From the NCBI RefSeq assembly GCF_035222275.1, contig NW_026946359.1, positions 6,076,001 through 6,140,000 of the forward strand: a DNA stretch of 64,000 nucleotides, given 5' to 3'. The notes under the pieces are model-generated. The model had not been told where the DNA came from. It made no database searches and was given only the letters and a program-made list of their open reading frames with translations. Below, in pieces: positions 1 to 10,805 of this stretch (position 1 is the stretch's first letter; every line of letters starts with the position of its first letter). Origin of the DNA: Podospora bellae-mahoneyi (Eukaryota; Ascomycota; Sordariomycetes; Sordariales; Podosporaceae). The position numbers and the translations under genes are program-made.

Positions 1-485
1 GTGGGCTGGATAGCGGGGTGTTGGGGTAAAAGTGTGATTGGTTCGTCCTGCAGCTGCCCGTCCGGTCACCCCAGAAGGAGGCCGATTACCCAATTCGGTA
101 GTCGGCCACTCCAAGCCACACAATTCCCTGTTGAAGCATTCATGTACCCATCTCCCCCCGTGCTTGCATACTCCCTTGTCACAACAGCTGGGCAAACTGA
201 GGGGTTTTGTCACCCTATTTTGATGAGAAAATGCACTGATATCTGAGTTACACAGGCAGATCATGGAGCCATCGCCCCGTTTACAGGTCTCCCTGCAGCG
301 TACACACAGTCGATATCCTCTTGACCTTCCTCGTTTGTACGGCTCAACGTTCCGCCAACAAATATCTGGGACACATACCCCACCCTGTGCTATCACGCGG
401 TTTTATCCCTCCCAAACTACCGGGCCTCTTTGTAGTTTCAATATTCAAGTTACATTTGGATAATCCACAGCCCACGCTGCGCAAC
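1..485. other. 5' flank without a convincing gene
   Basis: The short open frames here have no recognisable domain and no good splice context. The stretch is probably promoter and 5' leader of the plus-strand gene that starts at 486. Confidence 0.4.
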
Positions 486-2788
486 ATGTATCCCCAGGCA
501 CCACAATTCGGTCAGGTTGAAGGGCACGAGGAATTCTGGGAGGAGAGATGGACATCATGGCCACGACCTTTACTTCCACTCGATGAAAACATGGCCCTGA
601 TTGAGGCTTCTGTGTTTCCTCCTTTTCCGAGCCCCCTTCCTTTCTCGAATGTTCAGGCTCCTCTCCCGCCCGCAGGGTGGGAAGAGCTATTCCCTGAGGT
701 TCACCACCAAGTGCTGGTGAATGGCTTGGACAAGAATGAGCAAGACGAGCCTATCGTATCTGAGGTGGAGCTCTTCGGTCTGTTTGATGGTGCGCTGGGT
801 GGTCAGGACTTTCTCGACTTGGAGGCCCCTTTGGAATCTTTCGCTAAGGAACCTGAGCTTGGTCAGATTCGGTCTTCCCCACTGCCACAAGTCCAACCAG
901 TTATCCAACTATCGAGCCCCGACACATTAGGTCTCTCATCCCAGACTGTGTCTGTATCCCCGAAGACCGTGACGTCCAACCCCTTATCAGAATCGCCCAA
1001 GACTGTCGCCTCCAAGACACTGTCACCCGTTGAGAGTCCTACGACCACAGCCACCCAGCAAATTCAGTTTCTTCAGTACAATCCTGCCAGGCCCACAAAG
1101 AGGATCCCAAAGGCATCCCGTCCTCACAATGGGAGACCTCCGACCACAGAGAGAAAGCCACGTTCTGTGACCAAAAGAAAGAACGTGCTGCTGGAGAATG
1201 AAGTACGACCCAACCTTCTCAAATAACATCTATGTGTCGTAACTTACTTTTCCTTTAGGCTTCCGTGATATCGAAGAAGAAAGACGCAAGTGGTAAACTG
1301 CAGTCAGTCGTGGAGGTCTGGGGGAAGCATCAAACGGTGCGCAAGGAAGCCAGCGAGGAAGAGAAACAGAACACTCGATACAATCGGGAGCATGGTGCCT
1401 GCGAAAAGTGTAGGAAACAAAAGCTCAAGGTGAGTTCTTCCAACCAGTGCCCATTTTCCCGTGCATCTTGCTAACTTCGGTATCAAGTGTGTCCAAATGG
1501 AACTGCAATACACACCATGCGCAAGATGCCTAAAGTTGTACCTGAATGACCTCAAGAGGATGCAGAATGGAGGCCCTTTCAAGGTTCAGCCCTGTGTCAG
1601 AATCGAGATCCTTGGCCTTCCTCTGCACCGAAAGGGTCCGACAAAATATTCAGAACTCGATACCTGGCTTCCTCAGAAACAGGCCCAGCTGGAATGGCAC
1701 ACTTTTGACAACACCACTCGAGTGTTAAAACTTACTCAAGGTTTCGGGGAGGGAATGGATAATGCACTGCGTCTCCGGGTGTCCAGATTCAAGCCTGGAC
1801 CAGGAGACCGCACTGCGTACTTCTGGACTGACGAGAAGACCGGGCTATTGCGTTCCATGGAGATGCCGCCCTACTTCATCAGCGACATGGATGCCGCCAA
1901 AGCCAGTGTTGTCGAGTTTCTTCGCAATGCTCGCTCCGTCTACATAGACACCCTACTCGGTGATGCCAGCCCGATAACTCGCAAGACGTTTGAGTCTGCT
2001 TTGAGATTCTCAGCTTTTGGTCAGGTAAGCTAAATTGTGACTGCTGGTAGAAGCCTAACTAAACAGAGGTACAGAGCAAACTGGTATCTCTTGCCCTCGA
2101 CACCTGGGTTGCCGCACGGTTCATTGAAAGTCACTGGCGTGTCTTCGAGGGTGGTGAGGAAATCGGGGCTCATCCCACCGCCGAGGCCGGCCATCCTTAC
2201 GACGGCTTCATCCCAGTAACACCAATCATGGATACGCAGCTCGACAACTTGGTAATTGCAGATCTGCTAGCGCCGATGAGAGAAGAGCTTCTCAAGCGGC
2301 TCAAGGCAAAGATTGACGAGAAGAAGCGCTCCAACTGGCTGGAGATTTACCTCACGCTTTTTGTGATAATGTCCAACACCGGTTGGATCATCAAAGACAT
2401 GATTGCCATGACCACGTGGAAGGGCCTCAAGATGGGCAATCGTGGGGGACAACTGACAAGAGGGTACATTCACGCCTCCAAATCTCTGCTCTCGTGCTTT
2501 CACTACGCCTGCTCCGGGTCATTTCCTCTCACGATACCGGAGAATGAGCTGAAGAAAGGAAACCACAACATGACCAGCGACCAGATTGAGTACATGGCCT
2601 TTGTGCAGCAAGAGCTTGCCCGTGAAGGTTCCAAGCATGCCAACTGGAAGAGTCTGGACATGTACAAGGACGATGAATACTGGACCCACCAGCTACTGTG
2701 CAAGGATTGGAAGGGAGACGCGCCTTACACAGCAGGACCAATCGATGACTTTACCGAGGATGATTTTCTTTCTTCTTCTACTACGTGA
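486..2788 (+). CDS. Zn2Cys6-like fungal regulatory protein
   Basis: Four exons: 486-1202, about 1277-1429, 1488-2024 and 2075-2788, giving about 706 residues. Introns 2 (GTGAGT, 1430-1487) and 3 (GTAAGC, 2025-2074) are clear and in phase. Intron 1 is uncertain: the good GTACGA donor at 1203 and the best acceptor at 1259 do not keep frame, so a weaker AAG acceptor near 1276 is assumed. The N-terminal 240 residues are Pro/Ser/Thr-rich and low in complexity. At about residues 281-306 lies C-x2-C-x6-C-x9-C-x2-C after a basic stretch, like the first five ligands of a Zn2Cys6 DNA-binding cluster. The third Cys is created by joining exons 2 and 3. No sixth Cys is at the usual spacing. The remaining roughly 400 residues match no domain I recognise. 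A regulatory, probably nuclear role is an inference. It could be a related Cys-cluster family that does not bind DNA. Confidence 0.7.
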
Positions 2789-2908
2789 TCGCGCTGCTTC
2801 AGGGGCGTTTTCGGGACAGTTATCTGGATTCAAAGGGCTTTGCATACAGTTGCAATAGAATTTCCATCCATAGAGATATATCTATGTGAATATAATCAAA
2901 ACATCTGT

Positions 2909-4013
2909 TCACGGTAGTTGCTGTGTCTCCTCTCTGATAGTATACACTCCCGTACTTACATCATGATATCCCAACTTCCCCACCCTCCCCGTCAACTCAC
3001 TCCTCCAGTCCTTTCCCTCCTTCACCTTCTTTACTGCCCTCTCAAAAGTATACACGGCCTCCCACCCCAGCTCCCGCCTCGCCAAATCACTATCATACAC
3101 CCGATCCACCCTCTTCAAAAACTTCCACCCCTTCCCTTCAAAAACCTCCCTCGCCCCCTCCACCGCCTTGCAATACTCTTCCCCAGCGTCCCTATCTAAC
3201 CCCTTCAACACTACTTCCTCCCTTTTGAACACCGTCGGCGCAGAAATGATGTACTTTCCCCACTTCCCTTTCAACCCCGGCCCCTTTTCCATCGCTTTCA
3301 CGCAAGCCCCCACTACATCAGCGATATCTACCCTCCTGTAGCCCAACTCCAACACTTTCAAATTATCATCCCCCATACTCCCCCTCCTCTCCTCGTCATC
3401 ATCCCCCTCGGGAAAGAATCTACTCGTCCTCAACACCACAACCGGCAGCCCGCTCTCCTTGTTAACCAACTCGCACACATCCTCCGCACTTATCTTGGTA
3501 ACCCCATAGACATTCTTCGGTTTGGGAACCACCCCCTCATCAATCCACACGGCCGGTAAGCCAGGTCCAGCCGTCAGACTGCCCCCAAAGGCAGAGGTGG
3601 TGGAGATAAAAACAAAAGTCTTGACCCCCCCTTGCCTCGCAACGCTCGCTTCAAGCAGATTCAACGTCCCCGTGATGTTTGTGGCGATAAAGTCCGCCTT
3701 TGTGTGCGAGCAAATGTGCGGTTTGTGCAACGTGGCAGTGTGGATTACATATTCTACGTCAGGATGGAGCGTCGTGAATACGGACGAGACAAAGTCCGGG
3801 TCGGCGATGGTGCCGACGTGGGTGGTGAGCGGGCTGGGCTTGATGTCTGTTTTACAATCAGTATCAACTTCTAAAAATAAGGAGTGGATCAAAGGGAAGA
3901 GTGGAATCACCAATGCCAGTCGGAGTGAACCCGTAGTGTGACAGGGTAAGCATGAGCGCTTTGCCCAGATGGCCCGACGAGCCAGTGACCAGAACCTTTG
4001 GTGGACTAGACAT
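2909..4013 (-). CDS. NAD-dependent epimerase/dehydratase (extended SDR)
   Basis: Two exons, 4013-3911 and 3846-2909, separated by a 64 bp intron (donor GTGATT, acceptor ACAG), give 346 residues. The N-terminus carries the Rossmann dinucleotide motif TGSSGHLG at residues 10-17. The catalytic YGVTK (YxxxK) motif is near residue 150, and the Ser-rich strand before it (VFISTTSAF) fits the extended SDR active site. Substrate cannot be read from sequence; relatives act on nucleotide sugars or sterols. The start was chosen at the ATG directly before the Rossmann strand; the upstream in-frame ATG at 4073 would only add a non-conserved leader. The gene converges on its left neighbour, whose stop is 120 bp away, and is followed upstream by glutamine synthetase on the same strand. 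Confidence 0.85.
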
Positions 4014-4425
4014 TTTGTTGTTGACGTTAATTTGGTAATCGAGCTTGAAAAGATGAAAATCTGGAACATACAATTAAGAATCTAGAAAACAACCTTATAT
4101 GGATAATCCCCGGTGACTCATGCCGGCACTCAAGGTGCCAAGCTTCCATTGACAGCCCTGGTCCATGTTGACATCAAGGGATGGATACCGTCCGTAAAAG
4201 GAAATATATCACCGACTTATACACGAAGAGCAGGGACACGAATGGTTGTTCATCGCTAAATTGTCATACTACCTAGTCATTCTACCTTCAACCACAACGA
4301 AAAGACTGCAAGATCAAATGAAAAGCCTCAGCTTGATATCCCGAACGCCAATATAATATCCCTCCCGTACAGTGAAGTGGGCAGTCAAATCGAAATGGTA
4401 TCGTTGATAGGTTGATATGCAGCGT
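4014..4425. other. Intergenic, epimerase promoter / glutamine synthetase 3' flank
   Basis: This 412 bp spacer separates two minus-strand genes. It should hold the epimerase promoter and the 3'UTR of glutamine synthetase. No open frame or repeat stands out. Confidence 0.5.
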
Positions 4426-6174
4426 TTATACAGCACCGAAGCAACTGTGACAAGTTAGCCTGTGTCGTTCACTCGGAGCGGAGAAGGGGGGACATACGTC
4501 TCCATGATGATGCCAGTAATCTGGTAAGGGTCAGCGTTGGAGGCTGGGCGACGATCCTCGAAGTAGCCGTAGCCCTTAGCGGCGCATTCTCTTGGAATAC
4601 GGATAGAGCAGCCACGGTTGGCAACACCATACGAGAACTGATCGATAGCACCAGTCTCGTGTCTGCCGGTGAGACGCTTCTCGTTGTCCTCGCCGTAGAC
4701 GGCGATATGCTCTTGGTGCCTCTTGCCGAGCTTCTCGATAGCAGCCTCGATGTACTTCATGCCGCCCTGTAACCAAAGTCGTCAGCATATGTTCCCGAGT
4801 AAGAACCACTATGTCCCAACAATCATCGTACCTCTTGACGCATCTCCTTGGTAGAGAAGTTGGAGTGGAGACCAGCACCGTTCCAGTCGCCAGGAATAGG
4901 CTTGGGGTGGACGGAGACCTTGGCGCCGAACTCCTCGGCAATGCGGTGCAGAAGGAATCTGGCAAGCCAGAGGTGGTCACCCATCTCGATACCGAGGCAG
5001 GGGCCGACCTGGAACTCCCACTGGGCGGCTATTGTGCATGTTAGCAACCTCGGGTCCAACCTTGCACCGAATCACAGGAAAACCTACGCATCACCTCGGC
5101 ATTGGTACCAGAGATCTTCACACCGGCGTACAGACAGGCACGGTAGTGAGCCTCGACGATGTCACGCTGCACAACCTTGCCGGCACCCACACCACAGTAG
5201 TAAGGACCCTGAGGGGCGGGGAAACCGTTCTTGGGCCTGGGATCCAATCAGCATCTGTCTCACATCGTTCCAAAACACACGTGGGTGGAAGCACATACCA
5301 GCCATAGGGACGGTCGTTGAGGTCGAGGAGAGTGTATTCTTGCTCAAGGCCGAACCAGGGCTCGTGAGCGGCGTGAGCCTCCATCAGCTTGGCGGTCTCA
5401 TGACGGAAGTTGTACTTGTTGGGGTTGCCATCATTGTCGATGCACTCGGAAAGGACGAGAATGTTGTTGCCGAGACGGAACGGATCGGGGAAAACCGCTA
5501 CGGGCTTCAGGTAGACGTCCGAGTTGTCACCGGGGGCCTGGCCGGTGGAGGAACCATCGAAGTTCCAGATGGGAAGATCATCCGGAGTGTAGCCGCCCTC
5601 CTTCTCGTCGAGTGTCTGTTTGCAGGTGACTGGTAAGTATGCGTCGGATTTGGGCTTTCGGTTTCGGACTCTTTGCTTACTCTCGACTTGGAACGAGTAC
5701 CACCTTCAGCATCAATCCTAGACACATTCTGTTAATGGCCGTTTTCCCCTCATTGGCCCTCATTGGCTGCGGTTCCAGGTGCAGGGATGAGCGGGATACT
5801 CGGGGGGGGGGCCGCGTGGGGGACTCACCAGATGTACTCGGCCATGATCTTCCCCCTTTGGTCCAGAGTCAGGAACTTCTGGAGCTGCACGCCAATCAGT
5901 CAGCACGGGTCGCAGAAATAGCGGCGGCTTGGCCGGCGCCAAAGTGAGTCGGGTCTTGCTCACGTTCTGGGCATTGGAGAGGAAGGACTCGGTAGTCGCC
6001 TGCAGTTGTCGTCGAACATGGTGGTTAGCTCGGCTCTCCAAACAGCGACGCAAGAATGCCATCGGCGGCATTGTACGCGCACATGGGAATCTGCGGAAGC
6101 CTGAAGATGGCAGGGCCCGAAGGGCTGTACGCCAAGCAGGCCGGAGTGTTGGTGTTGGCGGGGTCACATACCAT
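4426..6174 (-). CDS. GLN1: Glutamine synthetase (type II, eukaryotic)
   Basis: Makes glutamine from glutamate, ammonium and ATP; cytosolic in fungi. Nine exons in transcript order: 6174-6172, 5999-5964, 5884-5829, 5717-5681, 5615-5299, 5236-5088, 5028-4832, 4766-4498 and 4444-4426. They join in phase to 360 residues. Family landmarks include DGSSTGQA (about 63-70), the EQEYT metal-binding stretch (about 135), [15 protein letters not shown] (about 195-210), the ATP-site [16 protein letters not shown] (about 245-260) and [10 protein letters not shown]. The last exon supplies only CFGAV plus the stop; reading through its GTATGT donor would give an unrelated tail. The first coding exon is the bare ATG followed by GTATGT, with a GCTAAC branch point and a CTGCAG acceptor. 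The alternative is a long non-conserved N-terminal extension in exon 2's frame, unlike the short N-termini of the family. Confidence 0.95.
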
Positions 6175-9100
6175 GATTGCGGATTATGTGAGGGCACGGT
6201 GGGAGGACTGAGCTCAAACTTCAGAAATCTGGAAGAGTCTGAAAGGACAGGGCGCAACGGTGTTCCCTGGGGAGGTGTAGGGATTTTAATAGAGACTGCA
6301 GAAGGGAGGTTTCATATGAAGGAGGGTTCGTCTGTCAGTGGCGATGGCGGGGATCGTGGGGTTAAAGCTTCAGCACCCGATAACGGACAGCGGCGCAATC
6401 AAACGCGGCGGCGCTGGATCGCGACGAGATAAGGTAAGAGCCCAGGCCGGTTATCTGGGGGTGGCAGGTGGTTCACGGGTGATCGCGGGGTGAGAGCCGT
6501 GATAATCTATCTGACAAAGACGCCCAAGAAACGCATTCAGACACCCATTTGGGACTGGACGCGGTCGCATTCCAATATCTGGGGCTGAGTTCCCGAGATA
6601 GGACCACCATCAGGACAAACGAGGGGCAGAGGGGAGCAAGCTTCCCTGGAGCTTTCCCCTCGCATGATCCCACCCACTGGAGCCGCCGCCGAGAAGTAAG
6701 CTTATCGCTGCCAGCCGATTGGCTCCCTGCCCCGCGCTGCATAATACCTCCTCGTACAACGACGAGCGCCCGACAAATGGGAGCCGCCGAATATCTAATT
6801 GTGATTTGTCTTTTTGTGCTCCAAACACTTTGCTCGGCAGCAGTTGCAGACGAGTGCAACCCGTCTCTTTTTCTACCGCGGTCCCCGTTTTTCTTTTACT
6901 CGATGCCATTTGTTACGTTCAACAAGAGTCGCACCCGTGGCCTCGATCCCGTCGTCGAGTCAAGAGTTTGTCCCACCACCAAAAGAACCCCCAAAATGCC
7001 CCCACTGTTCATCGTGAATATGGCGGGCCATGTCGATCTACCCTAGCCCCATAGGGATCCATGGCAAAATAAGGGTCCTGAATAGAGGCTGGTCAAGATC
7101 CTCAACCACAAGTGCCAAGGTCGACGGCAGACCACCATGAGGCATATAGTTGCAGGCAACCAATGATGACCGTGACGGAACTGCAGAGCACCAGCCAAAA
7201 TAAATTTTCTCATGTGCCCTTTTCCCTTTTCATCCCACTCTTGGTACTGGGACATGTGCCAATCAAGGACAGCCTCACCCACCTTTTTTCAGCCAGCTTT
7301 TGCCACTCAATATCAACCTCCTGACGCCAGCATGCATTTCAATCCAACACAATCCGCGGCATGACGGCAACCTAGTCCAGAGCTATCGTTTCGATCCCAA
7401 CCCCCAGGCTGATGTCCTGACCTCGTCTTCTTGATGACCTCACGTCCTCAATGCCCTTCAACGTCAGACGCGCTGCAGAATGACCGCTGCCTGACCTTAT
7501 TGGAGGCATAACTAGGCGAATGAGGCAGATAGGCCACTTCAACAGCAAGTCTCCAATCAACCAGGGCTCGTATGTTGACCATGTGCCGGTGACATCATAA
7601 ATGCGGATTTGAATATTCTTTTGCATCCGACTGGAAATATTGGGACACTTTCACTCTTTTTTGCAGAGCGAGACAATGGTAGATTTTGACTGAAAGCAGC
7701 TTCAAACGAGATGGGTTTCAGTTATGAGGCTGATCCCATGGATTTAGTTGGTTTCAGCTTTACCTTCACAAGGCCGACTCCCAGACGAATTGCCAACCAA
7801 GGTACAGTGGCCACTCTGTGAAAGCGTGATAATACTCATTCATCAGGGGCGTGGATGGCGAATCGCGGTTAACTCACGGTTTTTAAAGACCGGATATGTC
7901 AAGTCTTGAAAGACACAGTCTAATTCCTTTGACGCGGATATCGTAGTTTCAGTTCCAGACGAACGTTCCGACCAACACCCTAAGTCTACAAAGCATTTCA
8001 ACATGGCGACGGTTACTGGGATAGCTTGTTTTGTTCTCTATGAGCTGCGTAGTCAGTTAACGCTTGAAGGGACTGCCTTTACGAATGTCCTCGCCAAAAG
8101 ATGGCTTACCACTAACAGCACAATCAAAGTTGGGGTGGATGTTGCTATCACCTCAGTTGTTGGCATCACGCTTGTCTAAAATCAATGTCAGTGCTGCAAG
8201 GGCCTGTTGCCAACACATAAGATATGCTTGAATATGCTCCTGAGCCCAGCATGACTGAGCAATTCCCTGCTGAAAGGTGAGACCAATTCCGAGATAGTGC
8301 AACTATAGCTTCGGGTCATTTTCTAGCTAGCCCTCGATACTGTAGCCGTTCCCTGTAGTTATGTTGAAGTCCGTCTTGTATCTCAAGGAATATTGCCGCT
8401 TGATAAGTGAAAATCGACCACTTGGAATACCAGGTAGACAACACACTGGACCGAGAAGCAGGAAAAGTTTCTCCTTAACATCATAAGACCACCGCGGCTC
8501 TTGGCCTCCCTCAATATGCTCAGGGTTCCGTGCGTTGGAATTTGACTTGGGGCTCCTGTAGCCCACTGCGGGCGGCTTGGTCAGCGGAGAAAGATCTTAC
8601 TCGTTAGCACCGGTCGATGTGCACTGTCTTTCAGCGTTTCCGCATTGCACATAAACCCTCGGAATACCATGCAAGGGTCAAGAGAGTCGCTATCTATGCC
8701 AGATTCGTCTTGCTCGTGAGGTTGAGGTCGAAATCAGAAGTGCAACTCAGATCTCATTCTGTCATCATCTTTCCCAGCGGTGTATGAACCCAGTGCAAAT
8801 CGTCCAGCGTGACTTTGGGCTTGTTAGTCATGATCGACAAGCTGAGTCTCTGGTTGATGTACCTGGTTGATGTGAGGCAAACAAGTTGATGTTGAGGTTG
8901 TGGGCCGTGGCGTGCTGAAAATGTATAACTCCCTACTGGATCTGGCCGATGGAAGGTAGCAATTGCTGTCGGTCTACAGCGGGAAAACTGAAATCCCATA
9001 AGAAATCGCACAGTATCTATGTATCTATGTTTTTATTCCCAGGGCGAGAGAGCGCCTGTTGACACTGGGGCTCTTTCCCTTTGTGGTGCAAATGGCCCCA

Positions 9101-9449
9101 GTGTGACCAATCAGGTGTTGTTAATTAGGTCCGACACCAAATGGTTCGATGTGGCCTTCAACATCACACCACCTTGAGCCCATGCGTCATGGTCACACCA
9201 CGCAACACCAAACTCGTGACTAGTTGACTCGATGGAATGCTTGAAAAGCTCAGTATCTCCTCTTCCTCTTTGATATCTTGACCTCAGCATCATTTAGTCT
9301 TCTGAGCCTCATCCTCCCACTCTGCAACCACCCCTGTTCAACCCCAGATTTCGGTTGTCTCCACTTACACCGACTATCCCCAAACGGCAACCCTCCAACC
9401 TCTATCACTCTCTCCTTCCACTCCACAAGACATCCGCAACCATATCACG
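6175..9449. other. 3.3 kb intergenic region with no supported gene
   Basis: Upstream sequence of glutamine synthetase and protoglobin. Two minus-strand open frames (8327-8566, 79 codons; 8754-9011, 85 codons) read as plausible protein but match nothing I know and lack clear splice partners. They may be gene remnants. The first 500 bp probably hold the long 5'UTR and promoter of glutamine synthetase. Confidence 0.4.
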
Positions 9450-10363
9450 ATGCCAGCATCACGAAATCGTCCGATGCAGCACATTGACCGCAAGAGTCTC
9501 TACACCAGTCTGGAGGCTCGGGTCAAGTACTTGCATTCTTTTCTTGACTTCGGTGTCAGTGAGTATCTTCCTTATGCCAGGCTATCCCAGCATGAGCAAC
9601 ACTAACGACTTGACCAGGCGACATCGAAGCATTGAAGAGCGGCAGCAAATATATCCAGGCCCTCATCCCAGCGGTTGTCAACATTGTGTACAAGAAACTT
9701 TTGCAGTATGACATCACCGCCCGGGCTTTTACGACAAGGTCAACGGCCTTCGAAGGTCCCATGGACGACACGCCAGACGAGGACAGCCCCCAGATTCTTC
9801 ATCGTAAAATGTTTCTCAGAGCATATCTTAAGAAGTTGTGTTCAGATCCTGCGCAGATGGAGTTCTGGGAGTACCTCGACAAGGTTGGCATGATGCACAC
9901 AGGCATTGGCCGAACGCACCCATTACACATTGAGTACATTCACATCGGCGCCGGACTCGCTGTTATCCAAGATGTTCTCACCGAGGCTATCCTCTCCCAT
10001 CCTCGTCTACACATCCAACGCAAGATCGCCATCGTCAAAGCCCTTGGCAAGGTCATCTGGATTCAGAACGACCTGTTCACCAAGTGGTATGTCCATGATG
10101 GGGAGGAGTTCACCGACGGCATGGACTTTGGCGAAATCGAAAAGGAAGGCTGGCTGCACGGAAAGAAGGTTCTTAACGAGCAAGATGCTATTTCTGAGGG
10201 CAGCGATGACACAGCAACAGCCTGCCCCGCCAGCGGACAAAAAGGCAAAGATGGTCCGACAGCTGGTGTGTGTCCATTCACAGGGATATCGTCAGACATG
10301 AAGAATTTGAAAGTGCAAGATGACAAGCCCAAAGTTGAGGTGACGGCGACTGGACAGCAATAA
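9450..10363 (+). CDS. Protoglobin-domain (globin-sensor-like) protein
   Basis: Two exons, 9450-9558 and 9618-10363, with a GTGAGT donor, ACTAAC branch point and CCAG acceptor, give 284 residues. The body matches the single-domain protoglobin fold found in many ascomycetes: helices with hydrophobic periodicity and a VGMMHTGIG segment that fits the family's HxxIG proximal-haem region, making His130 the likely iron ligand. It would bind haem and diatomic gases in the cytosol; the signalling partner is unknown because no output domain is fused. The C-terminal 50 residues are low in complexity and carry two Cys-Pro motifs, Cys239 (ACPASG) and Cys255 (VCPFTG), 16 residues apart. These resemble haem regulatory motifs. 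A broken NACHT gene starts 443 bp downstream on the same strand. The family call is from recalled similarity, not a search. Confidence 0.82.
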
Positions 10364-10805
10364 GCCTGGGCGGCATTGACGACCACTGGTTTCATGAGAA
10401 ATGATTGGCAAGGAGTTCAAAGGTTTGAGGGGTTTTTCTGTGTACATACCTTTTCTGGCAGTGTTTGGCTTGTTGCGTTTCAGAACCAAACAATAGACCG
10501 AGGTGGCCGTTTCTTACATGGTCATTAAATATCACCATTCTTCACTCTGTCTACACATGTGCTCCAAAAGATGTGTGTAATCAAGGAACCAATCAGAAAA
10601 CTGTCCACCTTATCATACCTACCTAAAACCTCCTATTGTGTAATGTAGGACAGGTGCATGACTGGCCTGTGGAGGCCTGGAAGGCAACCAACCGCACTAC
10701 CACCTCGAATTGGGGGCGATATCGGTCCTTCCTTCCAGAGTTCAAGTCGAGGACTACCCAACAACAACAACACACGTCTTCATCTAAGTTTGAGTTTCTG
10801 GCAAT
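10364..10805. other. Spacer between protoglobin and NACHT pseudogene
   Basis: This 442 bp spacer should hold the protoglobin 3'UTR and the former promoter of the NACHT gene. It contains a short CAA-rich run (about 10758-10772) shortly before the NACHT start. No open frame is supported. Confidence 0.4.

Noticed and set aside
4848-5636. 262-codon plus-strand frame over glutamine synthetase
   Set aside because: Runs through exons and introns of a conserved gene on the other strand; no independent support.
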